DNA of 64,000 nt from Icerya purchasi (Eukaryota > Arthropoda > Insecta > Hemiptera > Monophlebidae): NCBI GenBank assembly GCA_039619475.1, contig CM077115.1, forward strand, positions 492,363,352 to 492,427,351, written 5' to 3'. Shown piece by piece: positions 21,126-33,639 of this stretch. Position 1 is the first letter of the stretch, and each line of letters starts with the position of its first letter. The notes beneath the pieces are model-generated. The model was not told the origin of the DNA. It made no database searches and worked only from the letters and a program-made list of their open reading frames with translations. A program made the position numbers and the translations under genes.

Positions 21126-21969
21126 AAACACATCCTACAGACACTAAAAGGAAACGGTCGGTACTTTTAACGACTGGACGTGAACTAACGAATTCGATGT
21201 TGACCAGAGACCTTTTTCTTGACTGCAGATCTCTCGTTTACTGGCTGCCTAAGGTTCGCATCCACCTTCGCGATTTTTCTGATTCTATATTTCTTCGGCT
21301 CGATTCCCTCCTCCACGTTTGATTTGTCAATCAGTGCCGTTCGATGAGCAATCATCGCGCGCATCCCTTAAAGGCGACATCGGCCTCTACGATCACCCGC
21401 AGCCGACAACTAGTTTCCATTCACGCGCACACACAAGCACTCTCACACTCCGCTTGACCTTTATTATCTTTCGATAAAAATTTTTATTCATTTATATTTT
21501 TATTTATTTCTTTAACATTCCCATGTAATGGACACATTACGATACGTAATTTGATTCGTATTGGTTGCTTTCGTGTTCCGAATTGTTCAGATTTATATAT
21601 CCGTATTTTCTTTTCGATAAGTTCTTATTCATTATTATACGTGGTTTTCGATCATTTAAAACCTTGTCTTCCTCATAACCGTTGTAAAAATGGTTGAGCT
21701 TTAATTTCTGTCTTTATTAATTTTCTTTTATTAACTTTTTATTTTTCTTTATTTATTACTTTATTAATCAATTCTGACACCGTATTTATTCGTGCATTCG
21801 CACAAGCAAAAATAATAACGCCTGTTCGCACTTACCGCTTGGCTATTATTATTTCGCGTATTATCTAATCGTATAAATGCAAATGTACTGTACTGTATAA
21901 TTTGTTGTTTAAAGCGTTAAGTATTCTCAGTACTGCTGGGGTTATATTTTCGTAAAACATCCGGATGAT
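21126..21969. other. Intron sequence with a GC-richer island
   Basis: About 21170-21470 is richer in C and G than the rest of the intron and contains several CpG and CGCGC words. The 67-codon plus-strand frame there shows no known domain. It may be the flank of a transposon. Confidence 0.4.
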
Positions 21970-22300
21970 TATTGTAGCGAGAGTGGCATTTTACATATTT
22001 CAGTTGTAAAAATATTGCGACTTATTATTCGATTTTATTTATAGAATATGCGTTAAAATTAATAATGCCAAAAAGAAAAACATAATAATAATAATAACAA
22101 TCTCCTTCATAAAGTAGATAAAGCAAAAAGAAAATTTAGCTCGCGCGTCAGAAGCAGAAGAAGAACGTTTAAGTCGTCTTGAGTCTGACCGAGCACGGCG
22201 ATCTAGGTCTAATGCCTGTAAAAGTATTACGAAAAGACAGAAACGACTAAAGCATGGCAGAATATATACGTATAGCGCAGATAATGTGAGGCTAATGATG
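21970..22300 (+). mobile_element. Possible Helitron-like coding fragment
   Basis: The plus strand has MPKRKT, then after stops ARASEAEEERLSRLESDRAR and RSRSNA. Proteins beginning MPKRK and continuing with E/R-rich repeats of the RL..DR.R type are found at the start of insect Helitron proteins. The stretch is too short and charged for a firm assignment. Confidence 0.35.
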
Positions 22301-22421
22301 TGAGAAATTATAGACTTGATGCTGGATCAAATTCAACTATAAGAAATTGTAAAACTACTAATCCGTTCCATCATCATTTGAATTATCAAAATGATTTTTC
22401 TAATACGTATTACGTACATAC

Positions 22422-22604
22422 CCCTTCGATAAGCATATTAATAATGCTACCCTCTTTATTAATCAGTGTATTTTTCGTCGGTACTAATACATCGTAATTA
22501 AATCCAAATTTTTCACTGAGCGTGTTCACCATTTCAAATGCTATACCGTGACCTTTCAGAGAATCATTTCCGTCCGCTGTGACCCAGCTGATAGGAGGCT
22601 GATT
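22422..22604 (-). CDS. Ir93a: IR93a-like exon (S1 ligand-binding lobe)
   Basis: A 183-nt, 61-codon, phase-0 exon with acceptor ttattttcag and donor gtatgt. It reads NQPPISWV, then GHGIAFEMVNTLSEKFGF, then NYDVLVPTKNT, and ends NMLIEG. In the family this is the core of lobe S1: a strand, a helix (the FEMVNTLSEKF segment) and a second strand that together line the ligand cleft. The frame continues into EVDMVAAF in the next exon. In some ionotropic receptors this region holds the arginine that contacts glutamate in true glutamate receptors. I see no obvious equivalent here, which is common among divergent receptors. Confidence 0.9.
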
Positions 22605-24060
22605 CTGAAAATAATCGCATTTATTTAAATAAATCAAAATGTTTAGAAAATTTTATCTCGACAAAACTGTACATTTTCTTAGAATTACTCGTACTAACGT
22701 TTATCGAACTGTAAAATTCGTGCTACTAATACAAAATGCATCAAAAAGGAAACATATGTGTTTAACATTATGGTATATTCTGTATAGAGCGATAATATTA
22801 CTATCAGAGAACTACTGTTTATTCAGTTACTAAAAAAACGGGCTTTAGTCGAAAAAAAGCGAAAAGAACATTTTGTTTACTCAATTCTTAAGCCTGAAAA
22901 GGACCCGGAAATATTATTGTCGAAAAAACTCTAAAAAACATTAAAAAGAAAGAATAATATGGTGGATTTACAATAATAACAAATTTTCCGCAATTCAATT
23001 TGGTTTTATTCTCAACATGCTCACAAAACAACTGCTTATAATTGAAATTTTTATAATGGCATAGCAACACAAATGTATCGAAAAATAACAACAATAGAAT
23101 AACGTAATACACAATAATACAAAAACATATATATATACATACATATAAACTCGGCCATTTCGGCCTCGCAAGGGTTTGTGTCCCTTGACCCCCTCTTGCT
23201 CACATTTCTGTCTTTTTCTCTTCTATGCTTTGTATAAAATGATCAAAATTTACAACGTAATTCTTAGGCATTAGATTTTATAACGAAAAAATGTCCTAAT
23301 TTTATATAATAAAAAATAAATAAATTTTATTAAACTACCGAAACAACTTAACCTATAAATAATACTTTTTTTGCGTTTCCATATTAAATTAGCAATATAG
23401 TCTTTACATGCTTCTTCCTATTATGGTGGGACTTCTTATTCATCAATCTGCACAGTAATAAGAAGTGTACTGATTATGTTTCGAAAAACGAAAACCGCCA
23501 CCGAGAACGCAAACATAAATTGCGGGCAAAGAATCGGTAAAATCGGTCTATATAAATATGAGTTAGGCGCAAACACACATAAAAAACAAACAAAAAAAAA
23601 AAAATATATATATAACGAACGTTACTAAAAATTGAAACATTTTTGAGACATTTTTTCGTTACATAAAATTGAAACATTTTTTTTTTTCTGTAATTAATAT
23701 ATATATATTTATATAGACAGATATATTTTTTCCAGATCAGTAATTAATTGACGATATTAAAATAGTAGTTGCGATAATTTGAAAAACTTTCCTCATAAGG
23801 TAACGTAACTTAAATATTAAATATAATAATAAAGAAATATAATCAAAGATAAGTTTACGAGCTAAAAAAAAAAACCTACAATAAAATAAATTATCCTGGC
23901 CCATTTTCAAATATTAAATTTATCTAATTACGATGTAGCAAAGTAAAAAATGTTTATCATTCATGTTTCAATACGTTATAAACAAAATATCTAATTAAGG
24001 ATATTTCTAAAAAAGGTTTCTTAAATAAAAACTTTAAAAAACAAGTATAAAACATTAATA
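22605..24060. other. Intron sequence, no gene seen
   Basis: Small open frames here have no recognisable domain. A short palindromic word GGCCATTTCGGCC occurs at about 23153. Confidence 0.5.
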
Positions 24061-24074
24061 AATTACTAGGAGCT

Positions 24075-24240
24075 TAGCCCTCTGCTCGTTTCGTTCGCCA
24101 ACCCGACCAGCACGACCTACTATCTATTAGTTCTCTTTATAACACTGACAAATAAAAGCGGGGGAAAAATAATATTCCCAAACACTTTTTTTTTATTAAT
24201 CCCTGTTTGCTTCGCTCGCCAACCTTCAAGAGAACTCCGC
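24075..24240. repeat. Two copies of a GCTCG..TCGCCAACC block
   Basis: CTGCTCGTTTCGTTCGCCAACC at about 24088 and TTGCTTCGCTCGCCAACC at about 24208 are two direct copies roughly 120 bp apart, each in an otherwise A+T-rich setting. Family not recognised. Confidence 0.45.
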
Positions 24241-26555
24241 AGCACCTGTTGGCTTCGAGAGCACACACACTCACGTTAATCGATCATAAATACTATTCCA
24301 GTGTTCTCATTTTAATTATTCTCGGTTATCGAAATATTATTTTAAACTTCTATTACATTTCTATGTATTACGAAATAAAAAAACGGGAGAAAAAAAAACC
24401 AACCAAAAACATTTTTTATACGTAGAGAGAGAAACTTTTTACAATATACGCAGTCGGCAATTTTTTCATTTAATGAAGAATAATGTATATTGTAAACAAA
24501 TCAAATAAATCCGAAAACCCCTTTATCAGTGTCGCGACAAATGAAAAGTTCAAAACTAAAAATAAATATAAAACGAAACATACGCAGATCAGTGTGATTA
24601 GGTTGAACAGGAGGCGACGAGGTTTTTAGACATCTCATCTAATACTTCTTTGCTGATTGCAATATTTTTATAAATATATACAGAATGTGCTAAAACTGAT
24701 CGGCACTCATTGCAGCTTTATATTGATAGCCAATGATATATTTAAACAATGAAGATTTCTATTAATTTCCTTCGATGTTTTAATAACCTATTCGTCAACT
24801 GACTCACGGAACAATCTATAAAAGGAAGGAATATTGAAAGCTTAAACTTTCTGGACAATTTGTTCGGTAGTTAGAAGGGTAATTTTATTTTGCTCGTTCT
24901 CTCGGGATTTATAAGTCAACTTCTACAACATTAGCTAGAACTTCTATTTCTTTATAAATATCGCGAAATAGATTTCAAAACTGTTTCAGTTCTTTTCTGA
25001 AATTTTTCCATATATCGATTTAAATCGGCTAGTTTTAATTGCATTAAAGTAGAAGAGCTAGAAGTCACGTTGAAAACATTGCCATTACTGATATACGAGA
25101 AATATAGGCTTTTAAACCGCTGCCGCAAGTGAAAAAGCCTACGACGTTGATTATGTGAAAATTTTTGAATTTTGAGATAAAGAATCATTTATTAAAGTAA
25201 ACAGATTATAAAATTAAGTAATGGCATCGAGTCATTCTAGCCAGCGAGTTCCGCAAAATTTTATTTTAACTTACTTCGTGTTTAAATCTAAAAAAAAAAT
25301 TATAATTTTATAAATTATTTCCAAATAGCTTTTAATTTCGTACACCGTGCACGAAGTCGTAGATAAATTTAATTAGTCAGCACGATGGACATAAATTGCG
25401 TGAAGATACAATTTTTGAAATTTTGCCGCGCAGCTATTCAGTATACCGCTCGTATTTGTTACTCTGCCAAATTCACGAACATTATCCTCGAATCTAAACT
25501 TAAATCGTTTACAACAGTTTTAAAATATCAGCTATGACAAAACTCGACTACCGGTCGTAACGGGAATGCGAATCTTCCGGTACACCACAAATAGTCTCTT
25601 TATCACCAGTATATACCGAACCCAGAGTAACAGCTGCTCTGTGTATTAGAAATATCGACTGCTCCATCGACTGGAACACTAGAATAAGATCAAACGTTTT
25701 ATTTTATTCGCAAGTTTACTGTATACAGTGACATCAACTACGAACGCGATTCCTTAAGCAGGGCTGTAGCATTCGTACTAGCGCACTTTCTAGATAAGTT
25801 TTCAAAATAACGTTACCAGCAGTTAAATTTTAAAACAACTCTAAATTTACCTTCTTAATTATTAGAGGTATCTGCGATTTCGCTGTGCTTTTAATAGGAA
25901 GCTTTCTCGTCCACAAAACATAGTATCATTTCAATAATTGCTGAAACCTTTGCTCCGTGTTCGCCGTTAGTATTTTTCAAAATGAATATTTTACTTTGCC
26001 AGAAACATTATTTTTTTTTTGTTTTCATAAACTTCAATCAAATTTTGAAATAAAAAGCAAAATGCGATATCCCTTCTTTTCGTGGTTTCCAAAATTTTTA
26101 TTTAACCTTCTTATGCTTTCTAAACGGATTTTTGACTGCCGAGCCCAACTGAAGCTACTTGATTCAAATTTGCTAGCAAATACAACAGAGAATTTATAAA
26201 AAAAAAACGACATCTGAACAAAAGAAAATCCTGGATAAATGCTGACATTTCAAATTTCTTTCTCCGGATAAAAAGCTGTAATTTTCATTCGATGTTCAAT
26301 TAAATGTAATGAAATAGTATACATTCTCATCTTCATCACCACAGTTTCACGTAGAAAAGGCGCCAGTATGTCATACTCATTAGAAACAAGCGTGATTTTA
26401 GAATGCAAAATATATTTAAAAGTTTCCCCGGTTGCAGTGGAATTGATTATAATTTTTGAAAGGATTACTGATCATATTTTTTTAATATTTCAATCAATCA
26501 AATCCACTGTCTTTTGCAAAAGAACGTGGTGACATCATATGACTCCGACGATTTT
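24241..26555. other. Intron sequence, no gene seen
   Basis: No domain or transposon end was recognised on either strand in this 2.3-kb stretch. Confidence 0.45.
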
Positions 26556-26559
26556 GTTC

Positions 26560-26735
26560 TATCTACTCCTGTCTTCTACCAGCTGAAATGCATCAATGAA
26601 ACTTGTTAGTGCCTTCACTCGATCCGACCGACGCATTGAGCATCTTCCTCTAGGTCGCTTTCCCAAGATCTTGCCCTGTATAACATTTTCCTCCATCGAG
26701 TTCCTTCTTTCTTGCTAAGTGTCCAAAATATCTTA
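26560..26735 (-). mobile_element. Non-LTR retrotransposon fragment (post-RT tail)
   Basis: The minus strand reads MEENVIQGKILGKRPRGRC, then MRRSDRVKAL. The GKI.GKR.RGR...RW.D.. pattern is the common tail after the reverse transcriptase in several non-LTR clades. Confidence 0.6.
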
Positions 26736-27544
26736 TTGCATTTTTATTTATTTGAAGATTTACATTTTCATTGTTACTTTGTTTTTTTTTTCTTTTTTGA
26801 CTATACCGGCTATTTTAAAAAAATTTGGCTAATCAATTTGTCTTTTTTTTTGCATTACTTTCAAAAAAAGAATTAAAAATGCAAACGAGAACTGAAACAG
26901 AAAATACACGTTAAAAAGACAACTGTGCAATTTATTAAACACTTCGATTCAAGATTACAAAATTAAATTGAATAATTTTAATAACATATTCGCGCCTGTA
27001 CTTCTCTTTAAAATTAAATTCTAAATTTCACACGATCACCTAGTTGGGTCTGAAAGAAAATTTCATGAAAACCGCGTCGAATATAAGTGCATCTGTATAC
27101 ACGAATATCGTCGCTATTAAATAAACAAATATTCAAGACGACCATCGAAGAAACGGGTCAAGTTATTATAACAATAACACCTTTGTACCTGTCAGAGTGA
27201 TCAGAACAAAATAACAATTGGTACATTTTTTAATACGGTAAACAACCGACTAAAAGTTGATTACAAGCCACCATGAATATAACAAATAAGCCGAATTCGG
27301 CAAAATTGCGTTTTTCGCTTTTTTCGACGCATTGCTTTACCGAATTCTGGTTACCCTGCTGCTGCGGCGACCTAACTAAGACAGGCATATACGCGGATTC
27401 TGAAGCGCGCTGTTATTTATCTCGACAGAGACGTAAAAAAAAAAAAAAATCTATTATATTTCGTCACTGCATTTCTCTTTTTTTTTTTCCTTTACAGGAA
27501 TCTCCATTCAGAAATGATAGGAAGAAGAATCAACTAATTAGAAC
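26736..27544. other. Intron sequence, no gene seen
   Basis: No recognisable feature; a small plus-strand frame at 27273-27548 has no known domain. Confidence 0.45.
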
Positions 27545-28700
27545 TTAATTCGATCGGAAAGAGCGAAGTAAAGGAACCGATGGCAGGGACAACAGACTGA
27601 GAGGGATTAGGAAGCACAATGGGGAACGACCAGGGAGCCCCTTAACTTTAAGAGGAGTAAATAAAAAGAAGAACATTCAGCGGAAAGAGCCGAACACTTA
27701 TAGGAAAATGTGATTAGCGTCACAGACACAACTGCTTTATTAGGATGTAGAGGACAATAAGGAGAGGAAACCAAAAAAAAAAAGAAACAGTAGCGTAAAA
27801 TTTAATTAATACGCGAAGAAAAAACTGAAACTCTGAGAATTAAGGTTAGAAGGAAGTTTAGGTTGAATTGAGCGGTAGAAGGAATGATTATCGATGAAGA
27901 ACGAAGGGTACATATCCGACCAAAATTTAAAGTGACATTTCTTACTTAACGATAACAGATTAGCACTTGAGATTTTTTTTTTTTTTTTTTTAAATTAAAA
28001 GCGGAAACAGACAGCTGAGCTAAAGTATCCGCCATTTTATTACCCTCGATGCCTCTATGACACACTAGGAACGGACAGCAAATCAACGTGAATAGAGCGA
28101 TGAAAGGAAAGACTGCGAATAAAAGACTGCATATGAAGAACAATGAAGTCAGAAGAGGTAAACTGATAGCCTGAAGGCCACACTCACGGAATCGGAAATT
28201 ATCAGATAGTCAGAGAAGTTACGATTAGAGGAAATATAAATAATTGCACGTAAGTCATTAATTAATTTCTCAATGTAGAACAAAAAAGCGGAAGACGAAA
28301 GGATTCGACTAAAATCAGGCAGAATAAAGGAAACTCCGACACCACCAGGTCTCCTAGAACCATCAGTGAAGATAAGTGTACATGAGAAGGGGAAAAAGGC
28401 AGCTGATAATACTGTGGAGGTGCTGTTTAATAACAGCTTGGAACAGAAATCTGGAGAAGTTAGAAAGAAAATATACTTTGGCAAGATGTGAAAGATCAAA
28501 ATAATTAAAGGAAAAGTAAGGAAGATTATTACAGAAAATTATATGGGACGAAAAATGACTAAGGCGACGAAAGATAAAAGCTAGGATGGGAGAATTTTAT
28601 TATGTAAGAAGGGTAAGTTGAAAAGAAATGAAAGGTACACGTTTAGAAAGGCTCAAATAAGATCTTCGAACTAAGAGAATAGGTGTATTAGATTCGCTGC
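27545..28700 (-). mobile_element. Broken RNase H-type retrotransposon copy
   Basis: The minus strand reads LIFTDGSRRPGGVGVSF (first RNase H Asp), then YIEKLINDLRAI where AE is expected, LIISDSVSVAF (third-residue region), CHRGIEGNKMADTLAQLS (the HRG..GN..AD.LA block), then a poly(A)-like run of Lys codons and a degraded C-terminal tail. Several stops and frame changes are present. Confidence 0.75.
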
Positions 28701-30136
28701 ATTTCTTATTTTAGTGATATATTATATTTCACTTTCAAATTTTCTTCATTTTTAATTCGAGACAAATTAATGTAAGATGATTAACAATTTAGTCTCTAGT
28801 ACTTTTTATTTCTTTCATAATGGCCTGCGCTAATCAAAAAAAAGAAAAGGTTACAAGATTGAATAACTCCCCGCAACTATATTAAGTACGATACTTTTCA
28901 TCATGAAGAAAATATAGAGTAAATAAATTCACAACAATATACTGAGGCTAGAATAAAAGACAAAAGAGCGTAATAAATTTACAAAATATATACCCAAAAA
29001 TATTGTCTCAAGAAATTAATGTTTAATAAAGCAGGGAACGATGTTTAATAGGGCACGTGATCTTCACTTATTAAAATTAACATTAAACCTACTTAGTTCA
29101 AAGATATATTTATCTACGAGTGGTTTTCGATGCAAAATTAAGCTGAGCAAAAGAAATGCAGCTTATAGTAACCCAGCAAAAATTGTTATTAGCCTTGACT
29201 TCATGCGAAATATTTCTTTGCAGTGTAACTAAATGTAGTCGGTATATTTCGAGTGTCTACACTAATATAGGATTCGGAAGCCTTGTTCTTATCACATTCA
29301 TTAGGAAACATTTATAAAAGTAGACTCCAAAAAATATTTAAGGAAAAGAAAGTAACCTGACGCAAAATTACAGAAAACACGTATTGCGTGTAAATACAAT
29401 GAAATAAAACGGAGAAAGATATTAATCACTGGATGAAAATATTCTTCACTAAAGAGCAAGGGCGATGAATAAAGAAAAGTCATACGCGAAGGAAATATAT
29501 TTTTTCAGCGTGCAGTTATAAATAATGTAAACGGCGACTATTAATGAAATTTATTTCAACAGACAAAATCACTAGAAAATTTGAAAATGCGACTAAGCAC
29601 ATTACTTCAATCCGCCCTTGAATAGTTTTTGATAAAATGCGGTGATTGACCGAAAAAATGTTAATAACATCAACCGGGTACGAAGGCCGTGTCAAAGACA
29701 TATATATCCTTGTGCAGATGACCCCTCATTAACAGAGGCTTCGAGTATTATACATAATCGGTACTGCTGCCTAAAAAAAATCCGTAGTTTGGAAATTTGC
29801 TGTAGGGTGGGCCGAAATATCGAAAGAAAAAATTAAAAACCTGTGTTTAGCCGAATAAATTATTTCCAATCGTTCTAAAAAGATTGCGCTGAAATAATCC
29901 GTCTACACACCGCTTCAATATTCTTCAATTCGAAGAACAAGAAAGTGAAACTAAACGGGTTTCTCAAAACCTCCTAGGAGGTACTCTCATCCGTCATAGG
30001 TAGATTTTACGTACCGATTATACAAGTTTTTAATCAATTAAATATTTCGGAGAATTGCGTTTTATGCAAAATACTACTGTGACGAGTGTCGTGATAAATT
30101 TCAAGTCTCCACAATGAACGTACATCAAGACGAATA
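28701..30136. other. Intron sequence, no gene seen
   Basis: No domain, repeat family or transposon end recognised. Confidence 0.45.
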
Positions 30137-30646
30137 GGAACAAAAAAAAATCTGTCACCTCGCAATTTTTCCGATATAAATCTAGCGAAAAAAAAGCCGA
30201 GGAGATCGTTAATTTTCATCTTTTATTCTATTTTAACGCTTATTTTTACGCCGTTATTACGAAAATTTACCTGTTAGAAATCGCTTATATTACAGATAAA
30301 GAAGCATGATTTTATTTTCATTGCTGTCATATAATAAAGGCGAGTTATTTTCATCTCGAAAAATAATTTTGAGGAGAAATTGGAAAAAAATTCCGAACCT
30401 ATCGCCCCATTCTGGCCAATTGAATGAGTTGCAGTTTTATTTGAAAAAGATAGATAGCGCTGCAGTCACATACATCAAGCTATACTTTTAGTACAGGTGA
30501 TGTGTTTAAAAAATTTGTAAATAACATTTCGCATTATCTATGTTTTTTTCCGGTAATATATTAAAAAATGTTGTATCGCCTCGGTTTTTTTTTTTTTGCT
30601 AGATTTATATCGGAAAAATACGAGCTGACGGATTTTTTTTTGTTCC
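30137..30646. mobile_element. MITE with ~70-bp inverted ends
   Basis: The inverted ends, 30137-30206 and 30576-30646, share GGAACAAAAAAAAATC and GATATAAATCTAGC. TA flanks both outer ends (30135-30136 and 30647-30648), as expected for a Tc1/mariner-type target. There is no transposase inside; the small frames within are chance. Confidence 0.8.
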
Positions 30647-30739
30647 TATGTTGTAGTTATTCAGAGATGCGAGTACTGTGAACTCGACTTGTGTAGCTTA
30701 TTTTTATCCGGTAACTAAAACAAAAACCAATTTAATCCT

Positions 30740-31560
30740 AATACCTGCTCGAACGATGATGTGCTCCTTATAACTGGAGCAATGGCTCGCAAAAATTTTT
30801 CCGTCCTTTACCCAAAACAAATTTCCAGTTACCATTTAGTCGGAGTATTCTTGCTTCTTGCAAAAGTTTGGAATTTGTTGGGGTCAGGTGTTCAGAAATA
30901 AAAAAACCTGTGAAGCCAAATCATTTAATGTAGGCCGCTTAACACGGCAATTTCGAAGCAACTCAAACTTTTTGTCCCTGCGGTCCAGGCGGACCACAAT
31001 ATCTTTTGCAGTCGATGGCAAATTTCTATATCGGATTCTATAATTTTAGTGCCAGTGACTTCTCGAATTTAGACCATTAAATTATTTAAATTTTCTTGTT
31101 GTGTGGTAGGTATGTTAGAAACAATTACATTGTTCTTTCTGGTCTGCTGCTCCAGCTGGTCAATTCGTCATTGTAGCTCATTGTTTTGTTTGCTTAAATC
31201 AGCGTTCTCCTTTTTTACAATCTGTAACATTTCCACTGTTTCAGCTAATTTAGTTTGCGACTCCTGATACAATGTTTTTGTATATTTTCTAACTTTTTTT
31301 TACTAAAGTGTCAATCCGATTGTATAAGGGCTTCATTTCTTCCCTTAAGACAGCTTTGATTTAGTCTCTTGTAATTGCTCTGCAAGATGGACAGCTCCAA
31401 GCGTCTTTTGCCGATTTACCCATGCGCCCCCATGTTCGAGGAGCAACACCGCCGCAATTAAAATGCAACTCTCCCTTGTATACAGAGCATATCAGAAATT
31501 CTCCGTCTACAGGTAATCTCTGGCAACATTTGCTACAGTTTCCTTCCATTATGTATAAAG
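30740..31560 (-). mobile_element. Non-LTR ORF1 relic with PHD-type zinc finger
   Basis: The minus strand begins MEGNCSKCCQRLPVDGEFL and continues with C.VY...H.NC and WSCPSCR, a Cys/His array of PHD-finger type. It is followed by a coiled-coil stretch (EEMKPLYNRIDTLVKK, ETVEMLQIVKKENADL), then ESDIEICHRL and DIVVRLDRRDKKFELLRN in another frame. This order (PHD finger, coiled coil, CHR block) is that of the first protein of several insect non-LTR elements, which binds element RNA. Frame changes show decay. No second reading frame of the same element follows directly. Confidence 0.75.
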
Positions 31561-32646
31561 CCGATAAATTTAATGATAAAACAATAGCAAATGAATTTCA
31601 ACTGTGAACTACGATATAAACACGAATAACATACATCAGACGAATCAGTATAAATTTAACGTATAAGTTTTGCTAAAACATATACAAATCACTGTAATAG
31701 TAGAACGCTAAAAACACATGTTTATAACAACAATAATAATAATATTGAATAAAAAATAATAATAATTATAATTATAATAATAATAATAATAATAATGTCA
31801 TCGTCAGGAAAGTACTCGGAAAAGATGCGGTTAAAACTTAATGAAGCTATGCTATATTTGGTAAATTTGCCCATAATAATAATAAAAAATCCTGTCTAGT
31901 AGAAGGTAGAGAAAAAACGATATTAATAATAATAATAATAATAATAATTAATCAAATCAAATCAAAATTTATTTACAAGTAAATTAAAACTTGAAATTAT
32001 AGAACCGGATTAATTTAACCGTGGATGCGCACAGGTTGTGTGAATTGCAGATTATAATAACGGAGTTATATTGGTCAAACTTGTACATATTTCGAACCGA
32101 AAAAATATTACCGTATACAATTTAGACTACGTTTGATCAACGTTTACATAACTGCTCCGAGCGTTTTATCATCGAATTTAAGCTTACGCTTAATCATAAA
32201 AATAATGATAATAATTAATAATAATAATAAAATAATGCAATAATTCACTTAAATAATTTTTTCTCTACGAAAAATAAGTAGTAAAATGAAAAGCAGTGAA
32301 ATAAAATAAATTAAAAATTCGTTATTCGAATTTTTGAAATTAAACGATACAGTTAGTTTACAATACAGAGCACGTGAATGAAATATATAAGGGGAGATAT
32401 TCGTCCGATAAGAAGGTGACAGAATCAGTTTAGCGCATGAATAATTGAGTTACTGACCTACTTTTTTTCAAATTAGCAACTGAGAGCATAAACGGCTATT
32501 ATTTATTTATTTTTAAATTTCAAAATATTTCCCGGTAGACTTACAATAATATCTGTGTTATTACGCTACGTCATTCAATAAATATATATATATATATATT
32601 CTCAATAAATGATAACAATTTAAAAAAAAATTAAATCAAAACTTAC
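31561..32646. repeat. Intron with AAT and AT microsatellites
   Basis: Tracts of AAT units occur at about 31725-31795, 31920-31950 and 32205-32232, and of AT at 32580-32600. No coding feature was recognised. Confidence 0.8.
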
Positions 32647-32756
32647 CGGTAGCGTTGCAATTCTAAGTCTTTTATCTTTAAGAATTTCTTGCCTAATTTG
32701 CTCATTTGATTTCAAAATACAGTGCGGCTCGTTGTCCGATTTACGCTTTTCTGGAA
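32647..32756 (-). CDS. Ir93a: IR93a-like exon (start of ligand-binding lobe S1)
   Basis: A 110-nt exon bounded by acceptor cgataattag and donor gtaagt. Two bases complete a valine codon begun in the previous exon, and the exon ends on a codon boundary. It encodes a charged linker (VPEKRKSDNEPHC) followed by LKDKRLRIATLP. The last residues form the first beta strand of lobe S1, which runs directly into NQPPISWV in the next exon. This is the usual way an S1 lobe opens in ionotropic receptors. The exon is too short to be noticed as an open frame on its own, and it sits alone between two TE-filled introns. Confidence 0.8.
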
Positions 32757-33234
32757 CTAATTATCGAATAAATTATTTAACACTCTAAATTCTTTTGTTT
32801 ATTCGAGAAAAAAAAAAGCAAAAGTAGTAATTTGTGTTTTTCGCGGTACTTTTACATCAAATTTGAAATTTCAGATTATATAAATAAATCAGAATAATCC
32901 TTCGTAATTTACGCCTTTTCTTTTTAAAAATAAAAATATCTACGCCAGTAGAGGATTAATCGAACAAAAAAATTTAAAAAAGAAACACCCAAATTTAGAC
33001 AAGAATATTAAGATCTTTTAATTTAGATGCTAATACTTCTGAATTTTTTGAAACATTTTAATAAGTGAGGTACTACGGAGGAACTTATTTTCCCTCTTGA
33101 AATTTTTAAAGCTTTTTTTTTTTTAACATGAAATTATTGGTACGTAATGTTTTACCGCTGTCAACGTATTTTAAAAATTCCATGGATCCAGAAAAAAAAA
33201 CAAAGTCCTCAACCGAATAAATAAATCTCCGGAG
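32757..33234. other. Intron sequence, no gene seen
   Basis: No recognisable feature upstream of the S1-start exon. Confidence 0.5.
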
Positions 33235-33480
33235 TAGCTGAAACACGTCAAAAAAAGGAAACTAGGTCATCTTGGTCATGCCTTTAGAGGGGAAAAATAC
33301 AAAATAATATGGCTAATTTTAGAAGGTAAATTCGAAAAGAAAGATTAATGGGAAGGCCGCAAAACTTACGAATGTACGATTTAAAAAAATGGTTCGGTTG
33401 CACGTTAATAGATATACTCAGGTCGGCTGCATCAAGGGCTGTCAATATGGATCGTTGACCTCCAAAAGGAAGATAGCATA
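33235..33480 (+). mobile_element. Non-LTR retrotransposon tail fragment (+)
   Basis: The plus strand reads LGHLGHAFRGEKYK, then GRPQNLRMYDLKKWFG and SAASRAVNMDR. LGH..R...Y and GR....L..L.KWFG match the C-terminal tail of several insect non-LTR elements. Confidence 0.65.
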
Positions 33481-33639
33481 GGAAGAAGAGGAATATATTT
33501 TAAACGACGAATAAAAAATATTAAAGATGAAATGATAAATTATTTCGAATGATTAATTATCTTGTATTAACTTTAAATTGAAGAGGAGTAAAGAAAATTT
33601 TACAGCTTAAATTTGTTTTACACAAAATTCACGCTAAAA

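Noticed and set aside
32205..32232. AAT arrays as structured regulatory repeats
   Set aside because: They are simple microsatellites common in A+T-rich insect introns and show no conserved flanks.
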